This document shows positions 11,008 through 26,000 of a stretch of 64,000 nt of DNA, one piece after another. A model generated the notes under the pieces. That model made no database searches, had not been told where the DNA came from, and saw only the letters and a list, made by a program, of their open reading frames with translations. The first letter of the stretch is position 1, and each line of letters opens with the position of its first letter. The DNA is taken from positions 1-64,000 of the forward strand of contig JASANG010001082.1 of the NCBI GenBank assembly GCA_030248215.1, read 5' to 3'. A program made the translations under genes and the position numbers. Origin of the DNA: Enoplolaimus lenunculus (taxonomy: Eukaryota > Nematoda > Enoplea > Enoplida > Thoracostomopsidae).

Positions 11008-14000
11008 GTAATCAAAGTAGTTTGTGTTTTTGTAATAGCTGGTGGTAATTGTTATTAATACCGGATGTCGGGTCCTGGCAAAAATCGAGATCACGCTCCG
11101 GTATTAGGGATGTAGCGATACCAAAATTTTTGCCTATGCCGATTCATATTTTGAAATTTTGCCGATGGCGAACCGATGCCGATTCCAACTTTAGTACACA
11201 TACTACGTTACATCATATGAAGCCTTAAACCATAAACATCATAAACGATTAAAAATTTATAAAGAACGGTTAATTTCAATTAATTTTTGCTTGGGCCAAC
11301 CAACACAGACAACGAACGATTGTGGAGCACCGATACTTGGTTATACAGCTATTTGAGAAATAGGATGACCCGACCGGCTATTCAAAATTCTGTTTTTAGA
11401 AAGGAAACCGAATAGATTTTGATTTTATTGTGTCAAAAGTCAAAACACAAATAGGTAGCTTCATTTTCGCTTTTAAAACATAAGGCATCGTGTGAAAAAT
11501 TATGGGTCATTCATGTTATAACGTCCACGGTATGTTAAAGATCGTCCAGTCTATTCGGTTATGCTGGGATCATAAACAACACTATAGATTTGAATTAAGG
11601 ACTATACCGAAGATGTTTTGAGACAACGAGATGTGTCCCGAGTCTGTTAAAAGGTTATGGGGACAGTGGACAAGTGATAAATAAAATAAAAAATAGTGTA
11701 TCAGCGATTTATTAGTTTAATTGTATGAAGCGGTAATTTTGAGCAGATAAAAAATATTCAAAACTTTTGTTATAAAGAAATCTAATTTTTATTTTTGGTA
11801 CCGGTTAAAAATTGACCGAAACCAAGACCAAAAGTCTCGGTCTCGGTAGGCTGGGTCTCGGTCTTGGTCTCGCTTTTTTGACCGAGGCTGCGTATCTCTG
11901 ACCCCGGCTCCGGCACCCACTGGCGCCGGAACTCGGGATCCAGGCCCCGGGACATCTCTACTATCCAGGGTGCGACCTTATATCCAGTTCCGGTGTAATA
12001 TCCGACAAAAACTGATGACCGTATCCGGTATCCATTGTAAACCTACGAATATCGTAAAACTGCTTTTTACATGTGAGCGTCTTTAACATCTTGCTGCGAC
12101 TACATTTCTGGGCAAGTCAAGAAGTTCAAATTTTGATAATTTTCAGCTTCTTTTAACTTATGTACGCGAGCGAGAGTTAAACGCATGTTGATATTAAAAG
12201 GTTCAGTTTATCAGGAACAATTGTGAGCTTTATAACAAACGAAAACCTTGAGGACCCCAAAAATACAGCGAAAAATAAATTATTTTAAAATATATGCAAT
12301 CCCGGTTCTTGTTCCGGTAAAAATGCAATATTTGTAACCGGTTCCGGTATCCGGTAAAATAATATCCGATCGCACCCTGCTACTATCTTCTGTAGGTTTT
12401 GGAATAAAAAACACTTAACTTTTGTATTATTTTCGTATGGGATCATGTTGAAAACTGAAGGAAAATTGTTGACGGTAACGGACAATATGGATTGGATTTT
12501 GAAACATATAATGTGCAACAGTTTCTTTATAACTGTCATTAATCTGTGAACGTACTTAATGAGGTTTAGAAAATTTATATATTGCTTTGTAAAGTTTATA
12601 CCGAGGTTCTGAGCAATTTTGGGTTTGGTAACGTTTACGAAGTTTGCATAATAGGCTTGAAAGCTTTTGTTGTTTTAAACATAAAAATCTCAGTTTTCTA
12701 AAGTTAGCTAGGGGCAGAGAACTGTTGGGTGACGCTTTTGTTAGATATATCTATGGCGCTAATTAGCGGCTTCTTTTTTATTAATATTTAGGCGGTGGAG
12801 ACGATGGCGAATGGGAGCTTGATCACATGGCGAAGCAGACGAAAGAAATTGATAGTTACCGAGGGGCTGAGGTTAGCTTGAACCACAAGAGTTCCTTCCA
12901 TATGACATTACAAAACATGAGATGACACATGTACCACTACTTGTCATCTACGCTCAGCTGTCCAAAAGTATTGCTCAGAAGTTGACGTCATATTTGGATT
13001 TGTTTCAGGACGCGTGGAATAAAAGCGTAGAGCAGCTTATTACCGAAGACGATGAAGATCTGCCATTGATCGCTGATATATCTGTACCTGTAATTTTAAC
13101 ACGAATGTACTTTGTACGTAGTTCTCGTTTTTTGTGTCGGTTACGCGCATCCTGGACAACGTTTGTAGCTGACAAGTTATACATCAGCTTAGTTGTGTAA
13201 GACGGAAACGTAGACACCGAAACTAGTGTTAATTTCGATAACGTGACTTGCACTACCTGTTTAGTCCTGCTGTACAAGCGAAGTCCGTGAGCAGACGTAT
13301 TCATGTGTTAAAATTGCATTCCGGATTCGAAAAAGACCGTTTGGTAGATTTTTTAATATCCATCAAAAAATTGACATTACAGCTTATAGTAACCAGTCGT
13401 AGTGGGATAACATTTATTGAGCGAAGCTCGAACACACGTAAGCAATTAAGGTAATATGCAAATTAGTTATTAGCAAACTATTCATTGATCGGTTTTGGAG
13501 GTTTGTAAGCAATTTCCTCAGATTTCTCACACCCAAAAACCCTTCAGCAACCCTAATCCTAATAATTTATTAATGAAACATTGTAAAAACGCCTAATTTA
13601 GGGTTATCAATTATGCTTATATGCAAATTAGCTATTAGCTAACTATTCAATTATCGGTTTTGGAGGTGTGTAAACAATTTATTCAGATTCTTCGCACCCA
13701 AAAACCTTCAGTAAACCCTAATAATTATTGAAATAATTTAAAAAGTCCTAGTTTTGTCTTGTCAATTAAATCGGTTTTGGATGTTTGTAAACAATTTATT
13801 CAATCGCGCCTGAAAACCCTTTAGTGTTGAAATTACATTGCTTTTAACCTTAATAATTAGTGAAATATTGTAAAAAAAGTCCTAATTTAGGCTTATAAAC
13901 TATGCTAATATGCAAATTATTATCTATTAGCTAACTGCTCAATTATCGGTTTTGGAGCTTTGTAAACAGTCTACGCAGATTCCTCGCACCCAAAACCCTT

Positions 14001-17000
14001 TAATGCTAAAATTAGATTGCTTCTAACTGTAATAATTAGTGAAATATTGTGGAAAGTTCTAATTTAGGCTTAATTGATTATGCGCCTGTAGCTACTAAAG
14101 GCTTAAAATTTTAAAACCCCAATGCGAGGTTAACACCCCGGAATAATTGGCTTTCAAACAAAAAAAGTTTATCGAAATCGGTTCAGCCGTTTTTGAGATT
14201 CTTTTCGGACGGACAGACGGGCATCCACCTTTCGACCCCCAAGTACAAAACATAAAACGCTTCGCGAAACTCCGAGTTTCGCTCAATAACGGTTTTTGCC
14301 TTTTCCGTTATCTACGTATTAGTTTGTTTGGGTTTAACATTTTATAACATAAAACAAATCCGTAGTTGCACAGATATGCAACTCTCTTAAAATACAATAT
14401 GTTTTGGTACGTATATATTTAGAAGGATTAGTTCAAGAAAGTCTGTACTTAAACCTTACAACTTAATTGACAATTTATTGCGTGTTGAATTCCAATACAA
14501 ATTTTTTAGCCAGTGTGGGTCCGGTAGGAATAGTGGACGCCGGGATCCACCAGACGCAGAGGAAAATACGCGTCCCAAATTGTTTTTGCTCAAGACAGTA
14601 TACAGAGTACATACTTGATAAAATATACGAACAAACAAACAGGCTTCGTCTTATAGAATAAAACCACACAAAGAAAAAGTAGACAACAATCTCATTTCTT
14701 CGGAATTTTTCACTAAATTTGCATATGGATATACAAATCTGCTGGATTGCTGCCCAACAGAGATGTGCGGTCTCGGTTCAAAACCGAGACCCTAGACCGA
14801 GCCGGAGACTTGATAACCGAGACCGACACTGTTTGGTCTCCGTTTCGGTCAATTTTTGACCGGTACCGAGCATAAACATAAAAATATTTCTAACAAAAGT
14901 TTTGAATGTTTTTTCGTACTTCCGTGTCATTCTGGCATAAAAAATGTTGCATCTGTTCAGAATTAATAATATTGAACACAAAAATTACCGCAAAATTTTA
15001 TTTTTAGCAAAAACAGACTGTCAAATACAGATTCGGCGATAAAATATAGAGCGTTTCAGTGTCAAAACTAGGTTTTCAGCTTTTTTCCAACGCAAATGAA
15101 TCGTCAATTACCAGTATTTAAGCTCTATTAATAGTAAACGCGTCTTTAGCGTTGATCAAAATGATATTTTAGTGTTAATTGGAACTTTTAAAATTTTTTG
15201 GCACGATTCGTTAAATGTTTCATAAGTGAAAATACATCTATAAATACGACTATCTGTGTTTCAAAACACAATATATAACAATATTATTAAAGACGGCAAA
15301 AAGTTATAGCCAAGAATGACAAAAATCAACAAATACAACTGACGTTCGTTTATTGCCACTGTTGAGAAGAAAAAATGGGAACTTTGTCTTTCTCATTTAG
15401 TCTCGGTTTGAAACCTACCGAGACTCGCACAACCGAGACCGAGACCAGCCAGATCCCGAGACTTAACGAGATCGAGACCTGCCAAATCCCGAGACTTACC
15501 GAGACCGCACATTTCTGCTGCCTAAAATACGTATGTGGGGGTTCCAGCTTAATATATAGATTTGAAAAAGGCGTGGTCTATTATACAAAGATTTTTTTTA
15601 AAAATCCCGAAGCAGGAATCACACATGGTGTTTGCCTAATCAGTACACTCATATGCATAGAATTTCAAGTTTAACAAGAGCTAATAGACTCTTACTTTTT
15701 AGGTTATCAGACACTAAAAATTCTGTTCTTGAGATTAATAATTCAGAGATAAAGTTATGCAAAATGACAATTCTCCAACCTAAAGACGGCACACTGATGT
15801 TTAAATTACGTAATGACTGGGTAATTTTTGTTAATTAATTTTTTTCAATAATAATTGTAGCAGCATCATGGTGCACAAATGGTCCAGCAGTTGGACTCTC
15901 AATTTTATCGTTTATCATCATTCAATGAAGTAGAACACGACTCATTTTCCAAGATTGGCACGAAAATTTCGTGGCTCGATCAAAATTTATTTGCTGGAAT
16001 AACCGAGAAAGCAACTCTAGCTCATGATGGTCGAAAAGATGTGTTGAGGTAGGCTAGTAAACTGCCTTGTGCTTAGGGTCATGTTTTCTCAGTTTCAGCT
16101 TTGTTATAATTATACATTATAATACTCATGTGCTAACTCTCACTGTGCCATTCTCACTTCTGTGATCATTGAAGAGGCATTTTTGTTTGATAAATAATGC
16201 TAGAAGTATAATGCCCCGATTGAGAAATGGGGGCATCAACATGGGACAGACCAAGAGTACAACGTTATTGTTTGAAACGCCTGTCTTCCACCAGGGGTAA
16301 CCCAACTCAATATATTTCGGATTTTAAAAATTTAGATTTTTCTGCTTATGGCCATGGACCAGTCACCTTTTCGTCCCGGTGTTTGTTCTGGCAGGATCTC
16401 ATATGCTGTGATATCTCTAAAGTCGGTTACCAATTTGTTGTTATTATGCAGTCCTCTTCAGCTGCGAAGATGTTGAACGCAAGCTGCTGCAGAACACCAA
16501 AAACGTTACTGTTCCTGCGCCAATAAACAAAACTCAGAAAGACGATTTGCCAGTACTTGTCGATGAACCACACTATGATCATGCGAAGTCTCATTCGCTA
16601 CCTAAGCACTTGTCAAACGTTTGTGACACGAATGCAACTAAAGCAAATGTAAAATGATTGCGTTTAATTAAAAGGATTGCGTTTAATTAACGATTTAATA
16701 ATTATTATCCGTTTCCTTGCGTTGTTGGCATTGGACACATTTGAAACTGAAGTTTATATTGAGTTCGTTAATTTCTTTTCGTTCGCTGATGTAGTTTTAG
16801 CTATTAAATCATTTGAACTAATTATTTATTATTGTGTTTTACAAATTGTCCAGTGTACTTACTTTTCATAAATTTGATGAAAACTGTTTACTTTCAGCGT
16901 GAAAACGAATCTACGTCGAACCTGCAATCGACGCCAGCGCAATTAACAGCAGATCCCGACGAGGACACATTACAGAAGAAACGTAAGTAGCATTCTGTTT

Positions 17001-20000
17001 GACTTTAAAGCCAATAGAAGGATTTTTTATGTGGAAGCATGTTGTAAAAATGATTTTGTCGGTTGTAACAAAGCGGAGCATTTTCGTTTGAACAGTTAAT
17101 GAAATTTTTGTGGGATATATTTTGCAACTAAAGTTAATGAAAAGGTTTGTTTTAATGGACACATGTTGTAAAATGATTATTTTTAGTTTGTAACATGCAG
17201 AGCATTTTCGCTTGAACAGTTGGTGAAACTAGGATGTGCCGATACTAAAATTTTTGCCGATACCGATTTCAACTTAATACACAAATAGGGTATTACATTC
17301 CATCATGCGTAGACTCACTCCCTAACCAGCATAAACGATAAAAATTTTATGAGAAAGGTTCTTTTCGATTAATTTTAACAAACGCGAGAGAGATAACAAT
17401 TTTCCTTAGCAGATACACTGGTATGCTCCCAGAAATGAAATTAATAACATTTCAACTGATTGTTATGTGCAAAAAGTATCGGAAAGGATCGTATTTTTTT
17501 GCAGTACCGATTCTGATACTCAGGGTGCAACCGGAATTCCGATTCCGATTAGAATTCCGATTCAAAACGAGTTACGTTTCAAATTTCGATTCCGATTGCA
17601 CAATCAATCCGAATTTTGAAATTTATTTTTAATTTTACTTGTGATACGTTGCATAAAAATTCTGCATCGTTTACCTATTAAATTGCGTTCGATGAGTTAT
17701 GTTATCAATAATTACTTGTAGTTTAGCTTTATAGAACCAGAAATCATCGCCAGCTTGTTCATTCGATCATTTTGAAAATTGTCAATACAAATTATCCGTA
17801 CAGTCACAAAATGTCTAGTTGTGATCCCACTTCCGATTACAATTCCGGTATAAATTTTCTATTCCGATTCTGATATCATAATCCAATTCCGCGTTGCACC
17901 CTGTTGATACTCATGAAAAGTATCGATTATTACCAGTGCCGATTAATCGGCACATCCCTATGTGAAACCTTTTGTGAGATAATGCAGTATTGTAGTGTCT
18001 GTATAGTAGAAATAGTTTTGATTTTTTAAAAGAACGAGGTGGTGCTAGGAGTAGTTATAGCAATGCCGAGGGACCCTGTGTATTTTATGTCCATACCCAG
18101 CTTTGTTAACGTGTCTGCAAGATTTCGTTGCAACTTTAAAATCCAGCTTTGAAATGGTCGGTATTGTTATCGTTTTTTCAGCGTGACGATCCACTGAATA
18201 CACTCCGCCAGCTGCATTTGTTGTTCTATTAAGATCACTAAAGCACACCCCTTCGTCAATTCACGGTTGGCCCAGTTGTTATCCTGTTTATTTAAACCCA
18301 AGATTTCTTAAAGTTTAAAAGAAATGTCTTCATTTTGACAACCGCTAGTGCATACAGCAGATGTGGTATTTGGCACCGTTATAGCGCTCTGACTTATTGT
18401 TGTGGACCTAAATTTTAAACTGATAACCTTATACTTAAAGTAAGATACATGGAAGTGCAGTTGGAAATAATTTTGAACGCTAAAATTGCTCGTACGTTTC
18501 CGTTTTCGACAAAAACTCCCTGGATATATATCTACAAGCAATGCAAATTTCCCCAACAAACCCTCCAAAAGAAATGAAATTAGAGGAAGGCTCAGTATTC
18601 AAAATGCTGTACATTATAACATTTAAAAAATCATTGGCTTACGTTTTTTACCCTTGAAAATAAAATTATATTCAATATGATCATCTTTATTCCTTTTTTG
18701 GATCGTACAACCATTACTTAGTCGCTGGTTAAATCCATTCGTTCGTCATTGAGGGTATCAGTATGTATAGGTCACGTCTTTGTACGGTACCTGTTCTATC
18801 AATGGGAGGATTGCTCCGTGCAAATAATAATTTATTAAACTTACATTTACTAACTTATTTTCAGCTAGGGTTAAAATTCATGTACACTTCAACGCAATAA
18901 AATCATTGAACTTCAAAAGTGCATACAAAGTGGTTCTGTGAACTTTGGGGGATTTACAATGCGCGTGAACATTGTTTGAGTTTCGTTTATGTTACTATCG
19001 TCTGTCATATTTAAAAAACTTGCTTAGACTGATAGCCTAAAACAGATAAACCTAAACATTAGCGCGAATTGAAGTTTAGTGGGACTAGAAAACCAATGCA
19101 ATCAAAAGATAAAACTTAAATAACTGAACAAAACATAGTGCTGTTCACAAACTTAGTGCAAACCAAATACTAATATTTTAAACAGAACAATAATCTTTTA
19201 TATAGATTGTTGTTTACGCAAACGATTTGGTTTTCAGTGCTTGCTCAAAAGCAAAACGTGCCCTATTTAGCTCTTTCCAATTGTGGACGCCCAAAAAACC
19301 AACACATTTAGTAGTATACACCTTCGCTTGGAACAGTCTAAAGAGGCTATCTCAAACGGAGGTTTTCTTGGTGATTAACAGTTGTATTTCTCCTATAGAA
19401 CACCCATACTATTCTACTTACATAATATATCACATCTTCGGACGTTGATTAGCGTTCTTACACCCACACTACACAATCCGATTGGTTCCGGTTTTGGATC
19501 CCATTTGACCTGACTTCATTTTCAACAAAATACAATTATACGTAGCTATTCTATTATGAGATGGGGGAGTGACATTTTACATTATTGTATGCAAACCAAC
19601 CATTGCAATTATATTCATGTTTAAGTATTTTATTATGAGGCAGAGTGCGGTAAGCAACTTTTACATTGTTGTGTACAAGCCAACCATCTAATTGTTCAAA
19701 CTTACATCAAAAATAGGCCGGACCTCGATTAGGGTTTTTGCACGCACACTACGCAATCCCATCCGTCAAACGTTTGAATCCCGTTCGTCAAACGTCTGAA
19801 TCCCATTCGCCACTCCTTTTGGTAAAATATTGGTGCTTCACTGTTACCTTTCGCCAGCGTTTTGCTAATTGTGAGATGGGGAAGCACGTGTACCTGTACC
19901 AGCCTAAGCTGTCCTATACGTTGCTAACCTCACATACTCTTTGCTCAAGCAATCCTAACCTTAGCCTACTTTTCTCAAATTGTAATGCTTAGAGTATTGG

Positions 20001-23000
20001 TGCCCGCCCTCATCCCACATGCACCTTTATTTTTAAACATTTTTCATAAAATAATACGGTCCGCCGAGAATCTAGCTACGTAACTAAATTAGAAGTTATG
20101 TTTCGCAACTCATGTATGGTCAATTAAAAGTCTACAGAATACCATTAGAAAGTTTAATTTGATCAATTTAATCTTTCTAGTGCTATTCTACAAATTTTAA
20201 TTGACGGTGCCCACCCCCATCCCACATGCACCTGTATTTTTCAACATTTTTTCATAAAGTGACATGGTCCACCGATAACCTATCTAACTATGTTATAGTT
20301 ATGAGGACCTAACGAAGTTTCTACTGAATCCGAAGTATGAAGTCGAGGATGTACATTTTGCAGGGCAAACGATGATTCTTATAAGTTATAAGCTCAAAAA
20401 AGAAGCAAGTTCCAGCACATTTTTCGGTTTTATCTATAGCGTGTTTTAGCAAACATTTCAATTATTTGTTTAAATTAATTATTTAAATCAATTAAATAGT
20501 AAAATATAAGCATAACATTGCAGCAATAATGTAGGTTACTACTAAACCACTGCGTATTCGTTTCAGGTTGGAATTAAAGTGTATTCGGATACGGGCAGTA
20601 TCTCTTATATCTGAATTTTATTGTACTGGAGCTAAGAGTTTTTGTTGCAAACTTATAAACGAAATTGAAATTACAAACGTAATCAAAATGAAAGTATTCA
20701 CGTTAAGAAGCGAAAATAAGGATATTGTAAGCTTAGAAAATTTTAGATCACTTATTTCCAACCCGTGTGCTCATCTCAACCTTAACTCGTTTACGATTAA
20801 CCCATATCTTGCTGATGTCAGTTTAAACTGACTGTAGAAAAAAGGTCTATAACTTTGAATTTGTAAAACTCATCCAAACTCTATTTATATGATCACTTTC
20901 ACTATGCCTTGATCTTGATTACTGCACGGGTTTGTGTTGCTAGCTGCATCTGCGCATTTGTTATTTGGTTTACTACTACCAGCATCGTGCTTCTTTGGCA
21001 TAAAAAATGTTCCAAAGCCACTAGTAGGAACTGTAACGTTATCGACACAAACTTTACTTGAAATAGATAAAACTATTGCTTTTCTTGAGATCTAAAGCAA
21101 AATTTTACTGCTGTAGAATGATTTCGCTTCGAATGACACTTTTCGGTAGAGTCAGTTTAAACTAACATCAGCAAGATGTGGGTACAGGTTTTTTCATCAA
21201 CAGAAGATGACAAAATTTCACGTGCAAACATATTTTTAGTATGCGCCTACTACTAAAATAAGCAATTAGACTATGTTCTGTCGTACGCTTTAATCTAATC
21301 CAGAGTACACCTTAGTGAGAGAGAAACAGTTGCCTATATCCTATGGACAACATGTTTCCGCCTTTGAAATTGAAAATTTATGGAATAATGACACAACACG
21401 AGATCAAAAACCACTGTTGGTTCAGTATCATATTTAATGTAACCCTGCTAGTACACAAGAGCTGAACTTCGCTGCTGGAATATATCACAGTAAGTACGTA
21501 TGACATTGCACACCTTTGAACTACGATCAAAAATTCAGCAATTACGTTGTCAATGGTATTTCTTAGTGAATCGAATGCAATGTACAGCAAAATGCTTGCC
21601 AAAATAGGGTGTTTGCATCAGTTAAAGTGGATTAGAAGCCCAATTTGATTACTACTTAAAACCAAAGGCGATGCGCAGGATGTTTTATAATAAATGTAAT
21701 ATATTTATTACGAAAATGCGTTGTCGAGCAGGATTTTGTGCCATTTTAACACTAGAAGCACCATGGTGTCGAAAACGACACTGTGTATATTTCGAAACGT
21801 AAAATTTCAATGACGTGTAAAGCTTTGTTATTGAAATACCTGGACATTTACTATAGGTGTGTATATTGTTTAGTACGTCATTCAATTTAAATATATTACT
21901 GTTCTGTTTTCAATAGTTTTGTTTTATACCTGCAAGCACTTGGGTGTCAAAAACGACACTTGTTAAAATTACAATTCTTAATACTCTCAAAATGTCCGTG
22001 GGAAACGGTGGTCGAACCAAGAGTGTTTTCAGTGCTGAGGATGTTGCGGCAATGATTAGTGAATGCGGTTCATGCGAAGATTTGTCAGATTCTGAAGAAT
22101 ATGCGAGGGAATACGACGCTGAAATTTTACGTAAAATTAGTGACTGCACCGCAACATATGGGAAATCAGTAGACAACAAGCTTACTTTTTCGCTTGAAAC
22201 ACTGGAAGCTTACATTTCTTTGGAATATGCACGAGGTATATACGGTAAGAATTTGCCCGTAAAGTTTCTTTGGAACTAAGAATATGGTCCTTCAATTTTT
22301 GGAAAAACAATGTCAAGAAACGATTATTGCGAAATTACGCGATTTTTACGTTTTGACGACAAAGCTACCAGGCGAACACAGCGTAGCGGAGACACCTTTG
22401 CTCCAATTAGAGAAGTATTTGAAACTTTTTCGCTTGAAACACTAGAAGCTTACATTTCTTTGGAATATGCACGAGGTATATACGGTAAGAATTTGCCCGT
22501 AAAGTTTCTTTGGAACTAAGAATATGGTACTTCAATTTTTGGAAAAACAATGTCAAGAAACGATTATTACAAAATTTGGCGATTTTTACGTTTTGACGAC
22601 AAAGCTACCAGGCGAACACAGCGTAGCGGAAACACCTCCTTTGCTCCAATTAGATAAGTATTTGAAATGTTTCAAGCAAACTGCATGGCCGCTTATAGGC
22701 CGGGGTTTAGTTTAGCTATTGACGAACAGCTTTTACCTTCAAACTGATGTCCATTTCTAGTGTTCATGCCAAACAAACCTGATAAGTTTGGCATCAAGTT
22801 CTGGCTGATTACAGAGGTTGAAATGAAGCATGTCTACAACATTTTGCCATATCTAGGAGCGCAAGAAAAGGTCAACCGCCAAGGATTACGGTTGGCGCAA
22901 GATGTTGTTTTTCGTTTGACAGAGACACTTAATAATGTCACAACAGAGAACTTTTTCACCAGTGTTACTCTCGCTGAAAAATTGAAGGAAAGAAAGATTT

Positions 23001-26000
23001 CAAAGACGGAACTATACAAAGTAACAGTAAAGGTTTGGAGAAAGAAATGACGACAGCTGTCAAGAAGTACAGCACTCGCTTTTATTGGAATGACAAAAAT
23101 TCGTGTCTCTTCGTAAACTATCAATGCAAAGCCAACAAATGTGTCTGTCTAATTTCGACAATGCATTCGTCTGCTACTACGGACACAACTGAAAAAAAGA
23201 AACCGGATGTTATTCATTTCTACAACAAAAATATAGTTGGCGTAGACGTACCGGATCAAATGACAAAATCATACACAACGCATGCTGCTACAAGGCTTTG
23301 GCCGATGGCAGTATGGAACAATATATTAGATATTGCAGCAATAAAGGCACGAGTTTTATTTGAGAAACCATCAAATTCAATCATTTCTCAAAGGCAGTTT
23401 CTGCTTCAGCTTGTGGAACAAGTCAGAAGACAACATATCGCCTTGCGTCAGCCTGTCAACGCAGCTCAACCCGTTCCTGAAAACGTTGGAGATAGCACCT
23501 TTAAGCGCCGTAAATGCCAAGGAAAACGGTGCAATAATGCTACAAAAACAATCTGTAAAGTTATCGGCAAGCCTACGTGTGGGAAGTATGGAAGAGAAGA
23601 GACACGAGTCACAGTTACGATCTGCAGTAATTGCAACACCTAGGACGACTTCAAGCATTCCGCGAGGGTGGTGGTCGGGCGGAAGGGTGGTAACTCCACC
23701 AGCATGAAATTGAGCTTCTGCTGTCTGTCCCAAGCCAGAATAAAGGAGGAAGGTCACCGCAATTAACCATGTTTAACAGAGAATCGTAGTATAATGTTTT
23801 GAAGTGGGTGTCGAAAACGACACCACGGTGCTTTAAGGGTAGTACTATTCATGGTGCTTCTGGTGTTAAGGTTTTCAATGTTGTCCAATATCCAGCTAAG
23901 CAGAGAAACCTCGGAAATCTATGCTTTTTAACATTGTTTCTTGTGTTTCCCATAGCAGTAGTTCGTGTAAATGTTTCGCTGGAACATAGTCCCAGATTCT
24001 CCTGATGTCAATTTAAACTGACAGTATAAAAAGTCAATATAAAATGGTACATATTGCACAATTCTGAAAAGTATGCTTATTTCACTTGATAATGTCATAC
24101 AAGCAACCCAAATATTGCGGTGCCATTCAAATCGTCTGACTTGAGTAGATCTGGGTTAAACGTGCAAAGGAAAATGATGAATTTTTAATCAAACCTCAGT
24201 TAAGAAATTGGGATCCACGTTTAATAAACGGATGTTGTGTAAAGATTTTAACACCGTTTGCATTGGCGATAAAATAATAAAAGCTGAACAACTTTCAAAT
24301 GTACCTGATCAGTTTTAAATTTGGATGCACAGTGAAATTCAAGCATTTACGAAGACCCAGAAAAATAAGAAAAATTTAATAAGAAATTTACTGAAAATTT
24401 TTGAATCAAATTTGACTTATACTATATAATATTCTCCTATAGCCATGGACCAAACTGCGTCGATGTACTATTCTACATCTTTAAAATTTCCCCACCAAAA
24501 TGACTACGAACTGAATCAAAAAACGATCATTCAAAACCTCGCTCAAACTTTACTCAAACTTAAGCTATTCTAGCTTAAACTTAAACTATTCTAGCTCAAA
24601 TTTAAACTTGAGCTAAAACAAAGTCATATACGCAAAGTTTGCAGTACAATTATGAAAATTTCTCTAATATTTCTAAAATTTATAAATTCAAACATTCTGC
24701 GAAAATACTCAGCATCGTTTCATGTTAAAGTTTTATAAAGCAGGGTGAGTAGCCTTTATGTCGCACTGTCGAATTTTAACAAAAACAGATTAGGATAAAT
24801 CTTCTCTACGTATTTTTGAATTAAATAAGTATATTATTGTTTTGAATACGATGCTAAATTCAGTGCATTATAGCTGAGAATCGTGTTCAAAGTAAAAGTT
24901 AAGATGCAGGTGTATAACAAAATTTTACAAACATTTTTGTTATAATAACATTTACCCTCTTCAGAACACTCAATCGAACAAATTCAATGAATTATATATA
25001 GTTGAGGATAGTCGTCAAAACAAAATTTACGTATAAAATCGAGTTGTTCAAAACAAAAATTTAAGTATATAATTCAAAAGTTGTTCAAAGCAAAATTTTA
25101 TGTAATTCAAAAGTTCTTCAAAACAAAATTTTGTAACGTCGCACGGTCAACACTCGTGAGTGCCTTCCAACAATATACCCAGAATTTGGTTAAAAAACAC
25201 CCAAGAGCGTATTCCGTGGGTTACCCAAAACACTCTCTATTATTGAATACCACTATCTAAATATTTTCACACACACTACGTGTCAGACCCAAGAGTTCTC
25301 AATAAAACAGGATACACAAACTTTTTCACAATTGAAAAATAATACTCCGATAGGATGTTCAAATACGACGCAAAAATTCCACTGATTACTGTGTAAATTG
25401 CGTTGAAAAATTCGTAGTCACTATTTGTATCAAACACCATAAACCTCTACTAAGGCCACACAGGCCACCAATTACTACTGCACACAGCCACAAACAAAAC
25501 TACTTTACCAATAGGCAATGAATGAGTAAAACGGCAGTGTGTCCTTAAGGACAAACCAAACTCTGCTATTTTCTATAAACTACTTATCTGCGGTCTATAC
25601 TTCCGTAGGCACAAAAACACTGTCTTCTGAGACTTTTCCGGAAATATGTCCAAAAATTTTCAGACTTGGGGTTAGCAAACACAAAGTAATTCACACCCAG
25701 GCCTTCACCGAAAGCCAGACTTAGATCGCAAATTATCTAAACAAAACTCCAATATTTTGCACACAGCTCTATAACAGTTCCGAACACTAGCACACTTGTG
25801 CTCTAACCAAGCGAATAAATCCAAATAGACTCAGAAGCTAATAACCGTCAATTCTTAATAACAACCGGCAACAACTCTGCCGCGATACACAACTGAAGCC
25901 CCCCTTTAGACGCAAGCGCACAACCCTCTTATACTCGTAAAATTAAAGGGTAGCATGAACTTTATCGACTTCACAAAACTCTAAAGAATTTCCAAAACTT

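Larger units (their letters stand above)
21750..23865 (+). mobile_element. Decayed piggyBac element (copy 1)
   Basis: 2116 bp between TTAA (21746-21749) and TTAA (23866-23869), the piggyBac target. Terminal inverted repeats CACTAGAAGCACCATG and the complement of CATGGTGCTTCTGGTG match at 15 of 16 positions. Subterminal palindromes of the type GTGTCGAAAACGACAC occur at 21766-21781, 21944-21959 (one mismatch) and 23808-23823. It carries a broken transposase gene and lies within a PAT1 intron. Confidence 0.93.

Noticed and set aside
20559-20831. Frame after TCGTTTCAGG as an exon
   Set aside because: A good acceptor-like sequence, but in the phase required by PAT1 exon 6 it reaches a stop after two codons.
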